Position numbers and translations under genes: made by a program. Shown here one piece after another: positions 39,046 through 50,400 of a stretch of 64,000 nt of DNA. The stretch is from NCBI GenBank assembly GCA_963966185.1, contig CAWZYM010000418.1, positions 72,501 to 136,500 on the forward strand, in the 5' to 3' direction. This stretch comes from Rhabditoides inermis. Taxonomy: Eukaryota; Nematoda; Chromadorea; Rhabditida; Rhabditidae. A model generated the notes under the pieces. That model made no database searches, was not told where the DNA came from, and was given only the letters and a program-made list of their open reading frames with translations. The first letter of the stretch is position 1. Each line of letters begins with the position of its first letter.

Positions 39046-39122
39046 AAATATCAATGTTGCAGGTATTCTTTGTTATCGGCTGGAAAAAGAAAACTGTGTC
39101 TTCGAAGAGTTTTTGTCTCTGA
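37814..39122 (+). pseudogene. 5'-truncated srg-family chemoreceptor paralogue
   Basis: Five blocks match the second half of the srg gene at 41.4-44.7 kb. They are 37814-37923 (SAYLCGVTLCLIAALTLATV), 38350-38422 (RVERQLFAVSSIMAFSVAVL), about 38762-38834 (VQIGYFLFRQHAMFLYSSW), 38903-38964 (SSPWSLFLVNGKIREQ) and 39063-39122 (VFFVIGWKKKTVSSKSFCL, then stop). Several exon lengths equal those of the intact gene (110, 73 and 62 bases). Nothing for transmembrane segments 1-4 was found upstream. The acceptor of the third block does not restore frame with the preceding donor in any way I could find. It is most likely a partial duplicate. Confidence 0.7.
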
Positions 39123-39799
39123 TAAACTGTTTCCCGTTTTAAGTGCATTTGTATCGTGCTTGTTTTCTATTCAGATCACTGATTAGCAAAAACGATATCA
39201 CAAATCACAATTAACCACCAACTGCGTTACATTCACTATTTGCTTCTCTGATGTTGCATTTCTCGACGTGACAACAGTGAGATGCAACATTTGAAAGCAA
39301 CGGAGAATCTTCTTTTTTCTCGAGATTAAAACGAAGTATAGTTCAAAATAGGTCGCCACTGCACGAGCTACGAAGAATTGAAATGGAAAAAAACTTACAC
39401 AATGATTTGTGATATGCCTCTGTACCTTGAACAATCGAATCGGATTACGGACCTCGTTCATAGATGAGCTCACGAATACTATTCCCAAAGACTATCCAGA
39501 TGTGAAATCATTGGAACATAGTAATGGCAACGCATTGTACCCGAAGTCGAAACAATAAAGCAATCTTCCCGTCACTATCACCTTGAAAACTAAACACGTG
39601 TTGTAGTTTAGATCGGCCCGAATAGATCAGCTAAAATCATAATCTGTTTTCAATGTCAATAAAAAACCAAGACACTTTTGCTATTTGATTTTTTCACGCT
39701 TTAACCATTTCATTTCCGTTCTTTACTCTATGCGTCTATGAACTTATCACAGACATCGTCGCTAAACGCATTTATTGGCATAATTGCCGCGCGAAAAAA

Positions 39800-40202
39800 C
39801 CTAAATAATAATAATAATATTTATTACCGTGTATACTACATAAAAGAACACAGGACAAACACATAAATAGAGTGAATACGGCAAGCGTGATTGGAAAATA
39901 AACAAAACACAAAAATAGGATAAAACAGATAACACAGGTTCCCAAATGAGCACTCATCTAATTTTGGACGGAGGGAACAAATGGGGGTTATCTAGGAGGT
40001 ACGATTTCACTGTTTGATGTTTCGCAGATAAAATGATGTTGTTGGGGAGTGTGTTCCATAGTGCAAAAACCCTGCTGAAAAACGTGCTGCTCTTTAAAGT
40101 TGTGTCAAAGCAAGGAATCAGGCGCCACCCATGAGAAACACGAGACCGGGAAGGTACAATGTTGAAGAGGCCAGAATACTCTAGACTAGTGCGATTAGTC
40201 AT
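39800..40202 (-). mobile_element. 3' end of a non-LTR retrotransposon (5'-truncated)
   Basis: The minus strand encodes 82 residues ending at 39954, with SSTFFSRVFALWNTLPNNII followed by VKSYL. This is the tail typical of APE-type non-LTR ORF2 proteins (F-F-.-R-.-.-.-.-W-N-.-L-P). About 150 bases of 3' UTR follow and finish in an (ATT)n tail near 39805-39830. It is a dead-on-arrival insertion. The end differs from that of the element at 56-60 kb, so it is another family. 39125-39800 shows no gene. Confidence 0.72.
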
Positions 40203-40219
40203 AACCTTATGAATATACG

Positions 40220-41345
40220 CGATATCGTTTATTAAATGTCGCTCTTCGAGCGAAATTGCGCGATAATTTCTCTTTTTTGCGGATTACTGGCCTCGCAATA
40301 CATTTGCGCTGCTATATCGAATTAAAAATTGTTACCCACGCATGACTAACTATGGACATATACCGTTATTGTAAATACTTATGTCGGGGGAAAAATCGTC
40401 GGCCTCGGTGGTCCCCACAGGTAGTTGGTAGACTAATTCACGTCGAAAACAAATTCATAATACATGGACTCGAGACAATGTATGAAGCTACATTGGTTGG
40501 GTGTAATACTCGTTTTCGATCTACCTTGCTTGCAGTTCGAAATACGGTGCCATAACCGTCTGCCTCTCTTGTTTTGCGCGCTATTGCCGAAAGCTGACTC
40601 TCCATCTTCCTCTGATCTACCCCCCAGCGTGCAATTCATTGCCAGCATAGAATAATACAGTGGTTGGGTGGACCATTTTAATCTTCAACCGTCTGAATTG
40701 CGAGAGACAGATCAAAAGTGAGAAAGCGGCGGCGCTAGATCGTCATCTGGTCTCGACACAGTGTACTCGGTACCGAGTACTGAGTGAATACACATAATTA
40801 GCAGTGAATAGGAACGTCATCGGATGCACAGTCCGATCCTTCTCCTCCCCAGTTTAGACCGAAACTCACATGATGTGCATGTGTTATGGGATGGGAGTTT
40901 GTATAGGCCCGGCCAGATCACAATACAATCGGAAGCGACATTCCGCCAACTATATCCTTTCGCCTCTATCATCTTGAGAGCTGAACACTGTATTTGGTTG
41001 ATGCGATTACGAATAAATGTTCTGATTTGGTTTTGATCATTCGTTCATGCAATGCATATTTAGCTCATGTGTCACTACTCGCGTATTGTGCTTTTCAATA
41101 TTTTTTTCACTTATTTAGTAACTAAATTTTAGTTTCCGTATTTTACTCTCCGTATTTATTGCAGACATGACGCAAATAAATTACTATTTACTGCGCGAAA
41201 AATGCAATTGCACTCTTTCGAATCAAATCACGCGCATTCGCAACACATTTGCGCCTAGATGGCGATATATCGACTATTGTTACAATAATGTCTTACCCAC
41301 GCAATTCTAACCAGTCGTAAACTATACACTATACTGTTAGCTTGA
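40220..41345. other. Intergenic region upstream of the srg gene
   Basis: No gene was recognised. Two diverged stretches resemble one another: 40230-40390 and 41190-41345 share CGCAA.ACATTTGCGC, TATATCGA and TTACCCACGCA in the same order. They may be copies of an unidentified repeat. A weak BTB- or receptor-like signal was looked for and not found. Confidence 0.35.
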
Positions 41346-41428
41346 ATATGCTCGTAAAGTTTATTTTTTTTTCTGAATGAAAGCGTCTCATATATCTTTA
41401 ACAGCTCATTTTTTCGTGTGATTTTCAG

Positions 41429-41804
41429 ATGAACGTCACTGAAGACATGCTCCAACAAACTCTCTACAACAGAATCTTCTTCGCTGTGCAATGCGCATAC
41501 GGGATTCCCTCTTGTCTCCTGAATGTATTGATATTCTACATTGTGTATGTCAACGGGGAGTATAGAAAGTCGTCCTTCTACAAACTGTACTTGATATCGA
41601 GTGTTACGGTGGGTTTTGAATATACCATAATATAATTTTACTATAAAAAATTTTCATCACTTCAATACTATTAAAAATATTATTATTAGATTGTGAATTA
41701 TATTTATTTCAGAATCTCTTCTGGTATTTCGCGGATGTGATCACGAATCGAATACCGAGATCGGCGCTGGCGACGGATTTGATACTGTACTATTGCGGTG
41801 GGCT

Positions 41805-41868
<64 letters not shown>

Positions 41869-42087
41869 TCTCTCTCTATCCCTTCCTGCAGGTTCCTCCT
41901 TCACCTACTGGCTCACTCCCATCTACGTTGCTAATACGTACTGCTTGGCCTCGGCGTTGTACATGATCATTGCATTTCAGCTGAATAGGTGAGAGAGAGG
42001 AGAGAGAGGGAAAGAGAAAAAGCGAGAGAGAGAGAGAGAGAGAGAGAAAGAAAGAAAGAAAGAAATAGAGATTCGAGAGATAGACAG

Positions 42088-42143
<56 letters not shown>

Positions 42144-43483
42144 GGAAAAGAGATTTCAGATTCACCTGCGTGATGCTACCGCACCAGTACGAGAAGGTAA
42201 ATGAAAAAAAACTGACATTACGGAATCCAAACTGAACAAAAAAATACACCCTGAATTTTAAAATCAGGGTACTATCAGAAATATTCGGGGTCCCGCCACG
42301 ACGCGCGTGCCATTACAGCTGTGGCGGCGCTACTTCCCCCTGGCCGTCGTATTCACCCTGGTCCTTCCCCTGTTCACCTTCCCCCAACTGCTCGTCTCCC
42401 CCGCTGGTTGGCTGCCAGTCGGCCTCGGTCTGGGTCTCGACTACAAGAGGGTGCTGCAGCCGTGGGTGGGTAAGGTAGTGTTACCGTAATCCTGAGTGGG
42501 TGGGTACGGTAGTGTTACCGTAATCCTGAATGGGTGGGTACGGTAGTGTTTCCGTAATCCTGGGTGGGTGGTACGGTAGTGTTACCGTATTTCTGGGTGA
42601 GTGGGTACGGTAGTGTTACCGTAATCCTGGGTGGGTGGTACGGTAGTGTTACCGTGTTCCTGGGTGGGTGGGTACGGTAGTGTTACCGTAATCCTGGGTG
42701 GGTGGTACGGTAGTGTTACCGTATTCCTGGGTGGGTGGGTACGGTATTATCTACCGTAAGACTAATGACAGTGGGTGGGTGGTACTGTAGTCTCTACTAC
42801 AGTAGTCCTAATGATTGGGCGGTGATATCGTAATCTGGATGAGTGGTTGGGTGGTTACCGTAATACTATTTAGTGGGCGGGTGGTACCGTAGCTTTACCG
42901 TAATCCGAATGAGTGGTTGGGTGGCTGTCGTAATCTTTCTGACCTCATCTTTCTTACTGTGAATGGTGAATCAATTGCTGCCCGAGAAAGCGCTGAAAGC
43001 CAAGAAAAAAGCCTTCATCACTGCAGGAAACATTCTTGTATACGTTTCACTACACATTCAAAACTCGCACATCATGATTCTCGTTCAATCAGAAGTCGGA
43101 AATCGTTTCACCTCCAATTCGGTGGCATTACCGTCTCTGGTTAATGTTCTTATAATAGAACAGTTTGTTTATCAGCAGATTAAAGTGATACAACCGTCGA
43201 TAATCGTCGACCTAGCCAATAAGGCGACTGACCTAAGGCTTATTCACATGACTTTCTGCTACAAATCGGTAAAGAATGGACGATTAGGATGAGGGGGGAA
43301 TGAGAGGCACTTCATTGAATTTAACCGCATTCCAACACAATGCGCTAGCTGCACGAATTAATTGAAGGTTGATATAAGGAACAGAATTAGAATTTCATGA
43401 ACATGCTAAATCATTCTCTCTCTCGATACAAAGTGAAAGATGAAGAAAAATGAAAAGACAGGGACGCTGCGAGAGAGAGACAG

Positions 43484-43530
<47 letters not shown>

Positions 43531-43707
43531 GCCAGACAGTCATACAGTTCCCTTGCAGGTCTCGCTCTCCCTCCAGTCGGCCTACCTGTGTGGAGTGACT
43601 GTCTGTCTGATCGCAGCCCTCACAGCCGCCACTGTGTGCCGGCTGAGGGCCATGGAGAGTGAGACCAAGTGAGCCTGTATGTATCTCTCTCTCCCTCCCT
43701 CCCTCTC

Positions 43708-43754
<47 letters not shown>

Positions 43755-44122
43755 CCCATCGTCAGAGCTATGGTGGAGTCGGAGACCAGGTAGTCATCTC
43801 CTTCCCTGACATTTTCCTCACCTTCCACCTTCTTTCTCGAGCTCTCACGCTCTTTTCGTAGTGCTTCCTGGGTGTGGGAAAGTGTAGTTGAACACTGTCC
43901 GGTGGATTGTCAGAAATGTCAGCACAAAAAGAACAGAATTAATTTGAGCAAAAAGATGTAGATGAAGATTAAAACAAGGTATTACAGTGATAATGATAAT
44001 AAATAATAAGAATAATAATAATGATAATAATAATAAACATTTGCAGGCGGGTGGAGCGGCAGCTGTTCGCCGTGTCATTCATTATGGCCGGCAGTGTGGG
44101 CGTACTGTGCGGGAATAAGGTG

Positions 44123-44184
<62 letters not shown>

Positions 44185-44729
44185 TCTCTTTGTCCCTCTC
44201 TCTGTCTCCTGTTCGTTTGATTCAATGTTGGGAAGAAGAGAAGAAGGGGATAGAACGATACGGTGGAAAGGAGTAAATTAAGTGAGTGAGAGGAAGGAGA
44301 GAGGGGGGGAAAGGAGAAAGAGAGAGGGGAGGGGGGAGAGAGATCAGAGAGATCAGAGAGACACAGAGAAAGAGAGAGAGAGATGTTCAGATCGGTTACA
44401 TCCTCTTTCGCGAATATGCCACCTTCCTGTTTTCATCGTGGTCCTTCAATATCGGTGAGAAATTAAAAAAAAAACTATCTTTCATTTTATTTTTCGAATC
44501 CAATAATTAAGATTTCTTCGTGCATTCCTCTCCGTGGTCGCTGTTTCTAGTGAATGGAAAAATTAGAGAACAGGTGAGGGGGAGGGGAAAGAGAGAGGGG
44601 GAGAGAGAGGGAGAGAGAGTGATGTTATTGTTACAGGTAATCTTCGTTATCGGCTGGAAAAAAGAAAATGTGTCTTCGACTCGCATTTTCACGAATACAA
44701 AATCGAAAATTCGATCCGCTTCATTTTGA
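41429..44729 (+). CDS. Serpentine chemoreceptor, Srg-like seven-transmembrane GPCR
   Basis: Ten exons: 41429-41608, 41713-41797, 41892-41988, 42160-42196, 42319-42465, 43559-43668, 44047-44119, about 44379-44454, 44512-44573 and 44637-44729. Phases agree through exon 7, and together they give about 319 residues, a normal length for Srg proteins. Exon 1 has CAYGIPSCLLNVLIFYIVYV (TM1). Later exons supply WYFADVI, YWLTPIYVANTYCLASALYM, FTLVLPLFTFPQLLVSPAGW (TM4), SAYLCGVTVCLIAALTAATV (TM5), RRVERQLFAVSFIMAG (the R-.-E-.-.-L block before TM6) and ILFREYATFLFSSWSF (TM7). Nematode Srg receptors act in chemosensory cilia. Acceptor 8 lies inside a GA tract and is uncertain. There is a possible spare mini-exon near 43766. 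Other serpentine families are possible but fit less well. Confidence 0.78.
42466..42930. repeat. Intronic minisatellite with TACGGTAGTGTTACCGTA
   Basis: About ten copies of a 33-37-bp unit (GGGTGGGTACGGTAGTG, then TTACCGTAATCCTG) occupy the 5' part of srg intron 5, right after the donor. The outer TACGGTA and TTACCGTA words are mutually inverted, so each unit could form a small hairpin. 42930-43440 is other intron sequence. Confidence 0.88.
44127..44182. repeat. (TA)n in srg intron 7
   Basis: About 28 TA dinucleotides begin a few bases after the donor of exon 7. They are purely repetitive. Confidence 0.95.
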
Positions 44730-45163
44730 AAAGTTTTTTCCTGATAAACTGTATCGAACCACTGTAACTCTTCATGTGATTATATATGTGTATGTGTACC
44801 TTTGATCAGTATAAAATTGTTTATATGCAACAAATAAATGATGACGGATATCATGCTAGTTTTGTGAACTATCACATTTTCAGCAGGTTTACTAGTACCA
44901 CACGTATGATGAGAGTTGGAAATCGTCATCTCTCTCTTTTTCTTTCTCTTTTTCTCTCTTATCATCGATTTCTCTAATGCACCTGGTACCTGCACACTGC
45001 ATTGCCTCGATTCACATTTCGAACCAGTTTGAGTCTCATTACGACTGTGTGCTGTTCTGGTGTACATTCGAAACAATTATTGAATACATTTGTTTGAATA
45101 TAAACGCATTGTTTATATAAAATTGTTTCATTGTTTCCATATAACACTCTTCACACGTACAGC

Positions 45164-46358
45164 ATGTCTTCTCACTACATATGTTTTTGCGTCGGAGGGA
45201 CCGACTTCTCGTTTTCTGTCTTCAATCTCGATCACCACGATCTCCTTCGTAATTCCTTACTCTCTGAGATCGTCTCCAAGCAACGGAAAGAAAACGTGAA
45301 ATTTTTACTTTGCATTACATTCATAGTGTGCATCATTTTTGGAACAATATCCATTCGGAAACAGTAAAAGTGATCATCGATCGCAGTCCGGACCATTTTG
45401 CTGTGATCCTTCGATACCTGCATGGGTTTGGTATAACCCTTCCTACGCCTCTCAGCGCACGCAGAGAACTGCTTGCGGAGGCTGAGGTGAGAACTGGAGG
45501 ATTGTAGATTGACATTTTCATGACATTTGTACTGATTTGACCCTGCACAAATCGCTTCAGTTCTACCGTCTTGATCAACTGACGTCAGTTGTGCAGAATT
45601 CGATCCACTCAGCAGGTCCATTCCTACCCAAACAAAACGTCGCGTTCAGGTGATTTTTTTTTAATTGTAAAATGTGTTCAGACAATCATGTTTTGACTAA
45701 ATCGTTGGTAACTTGTATGAGCTGATAAGCAAACTTCAGATACAAGACCTACCACAGTTGTTCTCTGCCCTAGGATGGTTCGACCTTCCGCCCTCACAAC
45801 TGCCGTCTTGTCTTCTCACCACCACACCTACCGAAAATCCACAAGTAGTCTTTCTTTTGTTCTTAATCACGGCCCGAGTAGTTGCACATTCAAAAGCGGC
45901 GCGCGCAGGCCGCTCCGCGAAGCACGCGACGCGTGCTCCTTCGTGATTTACCAGCATTAGCTAGAAAGCGATAATTTTTAGACGTTTTTCTCTCTCCGTA
46001 AGACTCCGCAGACTGTGTTAACATACGTATCATATAACTATCAGATGTGTGCTGAGTGTGGGTGCGAAGACGGAACGGAGCAAACGTTCTCTGCGGCATG
46101 GGGCGAACAGCCGATGTACTCAGAAAAATCGACAGATCTGCTCACAGAGTTGGACAAGGAAGACATGGACAAGATACTATCCTCATCGGAGATGAAAGTC
46201 GTCAAGGTATGTGATCATCAACAATTCGAATGAAGCTTGGTTTTCAGGCGATGAGAATCTGTTGTGTGATAGTGGCTGCTCGCGCGAAACGGCCGAATGG
46301 TTGCTATGGCCGAACGTTTTACTTCCACCTGCCGAACCACGTTCTAACAGCTTTTTGA
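45164..46358 (+). CDS. BTB/POZ (KCTD/T1-like) domain protein
   Basis: Exon 1 from 45164 gives ICFCVGGTDFSFSVFNLDHH, the V-G-G-T-.-F start of T1/KCTD-type BTB domains, then LLRNSLLSEIVSK. The next exon (about 45365-45486) has VIIDRSPDHFAVILRYLHGF and RRELLAEAE, the matching D-R-.-P-.-.-F-.-.-I-L-.-Y-L block. Exon 45561-45649 adds FYRLDQLTSVVQNSI. Exon 46003-46206 (CAECGCEDGTEQTF...ELDKEDMDKILSSS) and exon 46248-46358 (FYFHLPNHVLTAF, then TGA) fit by phase. Such proteins tetramerise and often act as cullin-3 adaptors. The exon 1 to exon 2 junction could not be placed without a frame problem, so the gene may be damaged or use a site I missed. Confidence 0.62.
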
Positions 46359-46599
46359 TTGATTCAACATTCAACTCACTCATTCGAATACGGAAGTACT
46401 TTTTGTTTTGTTTCCATGTTGTTCGCGCACACCAAAATATATAATGGTTTTCTACATGTTTGTACTGGTAGATCGGACTATAGTCCTGCACATCCCCACT
46501 CCCTTCCTTATTTTTGTAGTTTTCACGTTTGCTCATTTGCTGTATCCGTGAATAAGTAAGTTCAAATGAGATTTGATATCACAGCCGGAAACCACGAAA

Positions 46600-47120
46600 A
46601 AGTATCACCTTTTTATCCAACGTTTCGGCACTAAGCCTTCATCAGGGATGGACAGAACACACCTACAATCACAGATAAGCAATGAAAAACACAAGCAATA
46701 GGTTACAAGGTATGCGGTAAAACGGAAATGAATAAGTGGTATGGGTAACGTGTGATCATAGGGCGGGGTAATGCGCGGCGTGGCCCGCGGCAAGACTCAT
46801 ACACCAGTGATCAATCGATACGGCTACACCGGAAGTCGAGATTAATAGGAACCCGTGTGCGAGTCTAGCTCGTACTTCTAGAGAGACAGTAGAAGTGTGC
46901 GAGTCTAGCTCGTACTTCCTATTCAAGATGGGGTTGGTATTCTTGATCTCAAGGGCTTCTACAGTACACCTCCGCTTGGGATAGGGTTCGACTGCGATTA
47001 TGGTGACAGTGAAAGACGTCTTCTCCCGAGGGTGCGAATCCATGATGTGTCGGCCGATGACTCCGCCAGCTCGCTTGTGCTCCGCGATCCTCGTCTTCAG
47101 TGGGCGACCATAAAGAAATG
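46600..47120 (-). mobile_element. Penelope-like retroelement, 3' remnant with GIY-YIG endonuclease
   Basis: On the minus strand from about 47115 the frame reads GRPLKTRIAEHKRAGGVIGR, then H-.-.-D-S-H, then VEALEIKNTNPILNRKYEL, ending at a stop at 46756. The spacing of R-.-.-E-H, H, E-A-L-.-I-K and N is that of the C-terminal half of the GIY-YIG nuclease fused to Penelope-type reverse transcriptases. The reverse transcriptase is missing. About 110 bases after the stop is a hammerhead-like core, which fits the ribozymes known from Penelope-like terminal repeats. A 23-base segment encoding KYELDSHT is doubled at the C-terminus. Confidence 0.68.
46612..46665 (-). ncRNA. Hammerhead ribozyme-like core
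   Basis: The minus strand has CTGATGA (46639-46645), a short stem-loop AGGCTTAGTGCC, and GAAA (46623-46626), which are the two invariant boxes of a hammerhead at the usual spacing. Stems I and III were not convincingly closed, and no cleavage triplet was assigned. It is supported mainly by its place behind a Penelope-like nuclease. Confidence 0.5.
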
Positions 47121-47409
47121 TAACAAATAAGTCATTATTTCAATTGCATTCATAATGAAAAGTCGTTTTTCGGGTCGCAACGATTATTATTTTTCATTTG
47201 TTTGGAGTTCACAAAAATAAATATATTTTTAAAAAAATCCTCAGCACTCTCTTCATATTCGCGCTCCACTCACCACACCTCTGCGTCTCTGCCCACGCTA
47301 TCTCTCGCTGTCTCACGCTGACCCGCGCTCGACTCCAGCTGTTTTTTGTTTTGCTTTTCTTTCATTTTGATTGTATCATTAAAATAATATATTTAATCAC
47401 AATTCAGGC

Positions 47410-50400
47410 ATGTCTGGGGACGTGGCCGTCGACGACGCGCCCTGGCCGCGCCGCACCGCCACACAGGTACTGTTTACTTGTTTACTTGTTTGTTTCGTTC
47501 GTACTTACTATAATTTTCAAGCGTTAACTAGTAGTCATAAACAATACACACTGTGATCACTTGACTCGCGCTCTCACCTCACCTCTCTCACTCGCGCATG
47601 CGCAGTACTGTGATGGGAATAGGGACTATAGGCCCCATTATACTTTCACGCTGACGCTGACGCTCCCGTGCAAAACATGCAACTATTGATTTCGTTGACG
47701 CAGCGTGATCAAAATCGATAGGTGCATCTTTTGCACGAGAGCGTCAGCGTCGCGTCAGCGTGAAAGTATAATGGCGCCTTATGCGGGTGGGGCCAGCTCA
47801 ATAGTGACTAAACTTGCTAGTCTGTATCTTCATCGAGCAGAATATCTCCTCTCCAGATGCTACTCTCCGGCTGGGACGCAGTGGAGTTCGGTTCCCGCGT
47901 TCGCTCCGCAGTCAACGATGAGACAGCCACGCAGGCCGATCTCGACCAGCTGATAGGTGCGTGATGTGTACTTGTTTGTTTACTTGTTTATCTCCTAAAA
48001 TAACGGCGTGGAAGTTTTGTTGAATGTTGGTTACTTTTTCATGTCATAAACGGCCACATATTACCTTTATCATATCCTGCTTTGTCTTGCTCACCACTTG
48101 TTGCATACATTTGCTGGTACACTTGGTTCCTTCCTCTTCGTCTCTCTCGTCTTCATTTGCTTCGCTCTATCACTCGATATCTCCTACCCCCCCCGTCTCT
48201 CTCTCCCCTCTCTCTGTCCCCTCTCTCTGTCTCTACATCCCCTTTTCACCTGTAGCTTCTGAACCTGCTATTGATTGCTTATCGATTGATTTATTCTAAT
48301 ACAGACCCCATCGCTTCTTCCTGTCTCTGATATTCTACTCTGAACCTGCTATTGATTGCTTATCGATTAATTTCATACCGTATCCCCCGTTGCAGTGGAG
48401 CTGATCCACGCAGGCACTCTCGTCGAGCGTCCGGACGCGCGCGTTCTCGCCTGCGCCACTCTGATGCGGCAGGGAGAGGTCTGTTTGTTTTGTTTACTTG
48501 TTTCATTTGTTTACTTGTTTGTTTACCTTCTTTACCTTCTTTATACCTCCAGGTCGTCTCGTGGCCGACGTTTCTGCTCGCGCGCACCCGCTTCCGTCAG
48601 TTCACGCGCCGCCCCGAGTGCCTGCGGTGAGTATTGATTGGTTTATCGACCTATTGATTGGTTATTCATTGATCGAATCCAGCGCGCTGCTCAAGATTCT
48701 CGAGAAGGAGCTCGACGCGATTAGGTGAGGAGAGAAAGTAAAAGAGCGAAAGAGAGAGAGAGGGAGGGAGTGAAAGAGAGAAAGAGAGTGAAAGAGAGAG
48801 AGAGGGAGAGAGATAAAGAAAGAGAGAGATAAAGAGAGAGAGAGAGAGAGAGAGAGACTCCCTCCCCTTCTAGATGCCCGTATATGGACGAGCGCGCGTG
48901 CGCCTCCCTCACCGAGGCGCTCTGGCGCGTCTTCGAGTGGGTCATGGAGGCGGTCGAGGTACGGTACATTGAATACGGGGTACTGTATGTTGAGTCAGGG
49001 AGTACTGTAGATTAAAATAGGGGTGCTATAGACTATTTTTTTGGGAACAAATGGTCTGTCTCATCTGCAAGCACAGCCCGATGGAGTATTGAAATGCTTC
49101 TTGATCGTTCCTAATGTTTTAGTTAGAATTTTGGCGTTATTGTATTCACCTTTGTGATTACGGTATGTCTGGGTTACGGGTTACGGTACTTTGAATTGGC
49201 AGGCGTCTTGCGACGAGGACGACGAGGACGCGGTCGAGGCGGCCGTACTGCCCGACTGCCTGCGCGCATTCGAGGTGGGTGGGGTACGGTAGTTTGGATT
49301 CTGGGATACGGTATTGACTGTATTCTGTGGGAGTACGGTAGTTTGGATTCTGGGATACGGTATGTTTTAATCTTTTTGTCGGTGTCTCCATCCGTTGTAC
49401 TCTGTGAAATATGTTTCTCGCGCGCATAGTTAGGAATATGTATGTGTTTCATTCAATGACTTACTTGTTGATGGGAATGATTGGATCGCTCATCGCTCGA
49501 GCTAATAATAATACGTTTCTTAAACACATTATTTCTTCGCGTTATTGTCGGTTGTAATTCTTGTTTGTTTCTTGTAGGTGACTTATTGCGAGAGTATACT
49601 AAATATACTAAATAACTTTATACTAAATACACTAAATACTATTCTATCAAAATATAAATGAATATAATAATATAATAAATAGGCGCTGTGCTCGGACGCG
49701 TTCGTCTCGACGCTGATGCAGCTGCGCACTGCCAGTGGACAGGGTGGGTGCGGGGGAGGAGAGAGAGAGAGAGAGGGGGGGGGGGGAGAGAGAGAGGGGG
49801 GAGGAGAGAGAGAGAGGGGAGGGAGAGAGAGAGAGAGAGAGAGAGGGAAGGAGCAGTAGGGAGAGAGAGATAAGGAAATATGAGTTACGGTATAGGGGGT
49901 TACCCTGACACGACTACCGCTTCAAAAACACGGGGGGGGTCTCTTTCCCGACCTTCTTGAAAACATGGGAGGTCTTTTTTCATGCATATATGTTGCAGAC
50001 GCCGCCTCGCAGTCGGCGGCCCTGTTGACTCGGGTGGCTGCGGTGGCGCAAGTGAGGGGCGACGACGAGAGCGACAGGGTCGAGGCGGCGGCCGGCAGGT
50101 GGGTCGGCATGTTCATAGTTATGTCATCTTTCTTTATATAATTGATGTGTTTTCTTATATCGATTCTTAGCTGTCTTGTGTTGTGTTTTATATTCCATTG
50201 GGAGGGTGAAGGCTATTACGAGGAGGTGTGGCGTGTTCAATGTTATGATATGTCTCTTTATATAATTGAGATCAATACTATACCCTGTTCGTAGTTGTTT
50301 CATTGTCTTTGTGAGAGTGAGGGGGGAGGAGGCGGCCGGGAGGTGGGTGGACATGTATTTGTATTAGTAAATATATTATTTTGTTCTTGTCTTTATATCT

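Noticed and set aside
40352..40655. Small ORFs on both strands upstream of the srg gene
   Set aside because: They are short, have no recognisable motif, and overlap each other on opposite strands.
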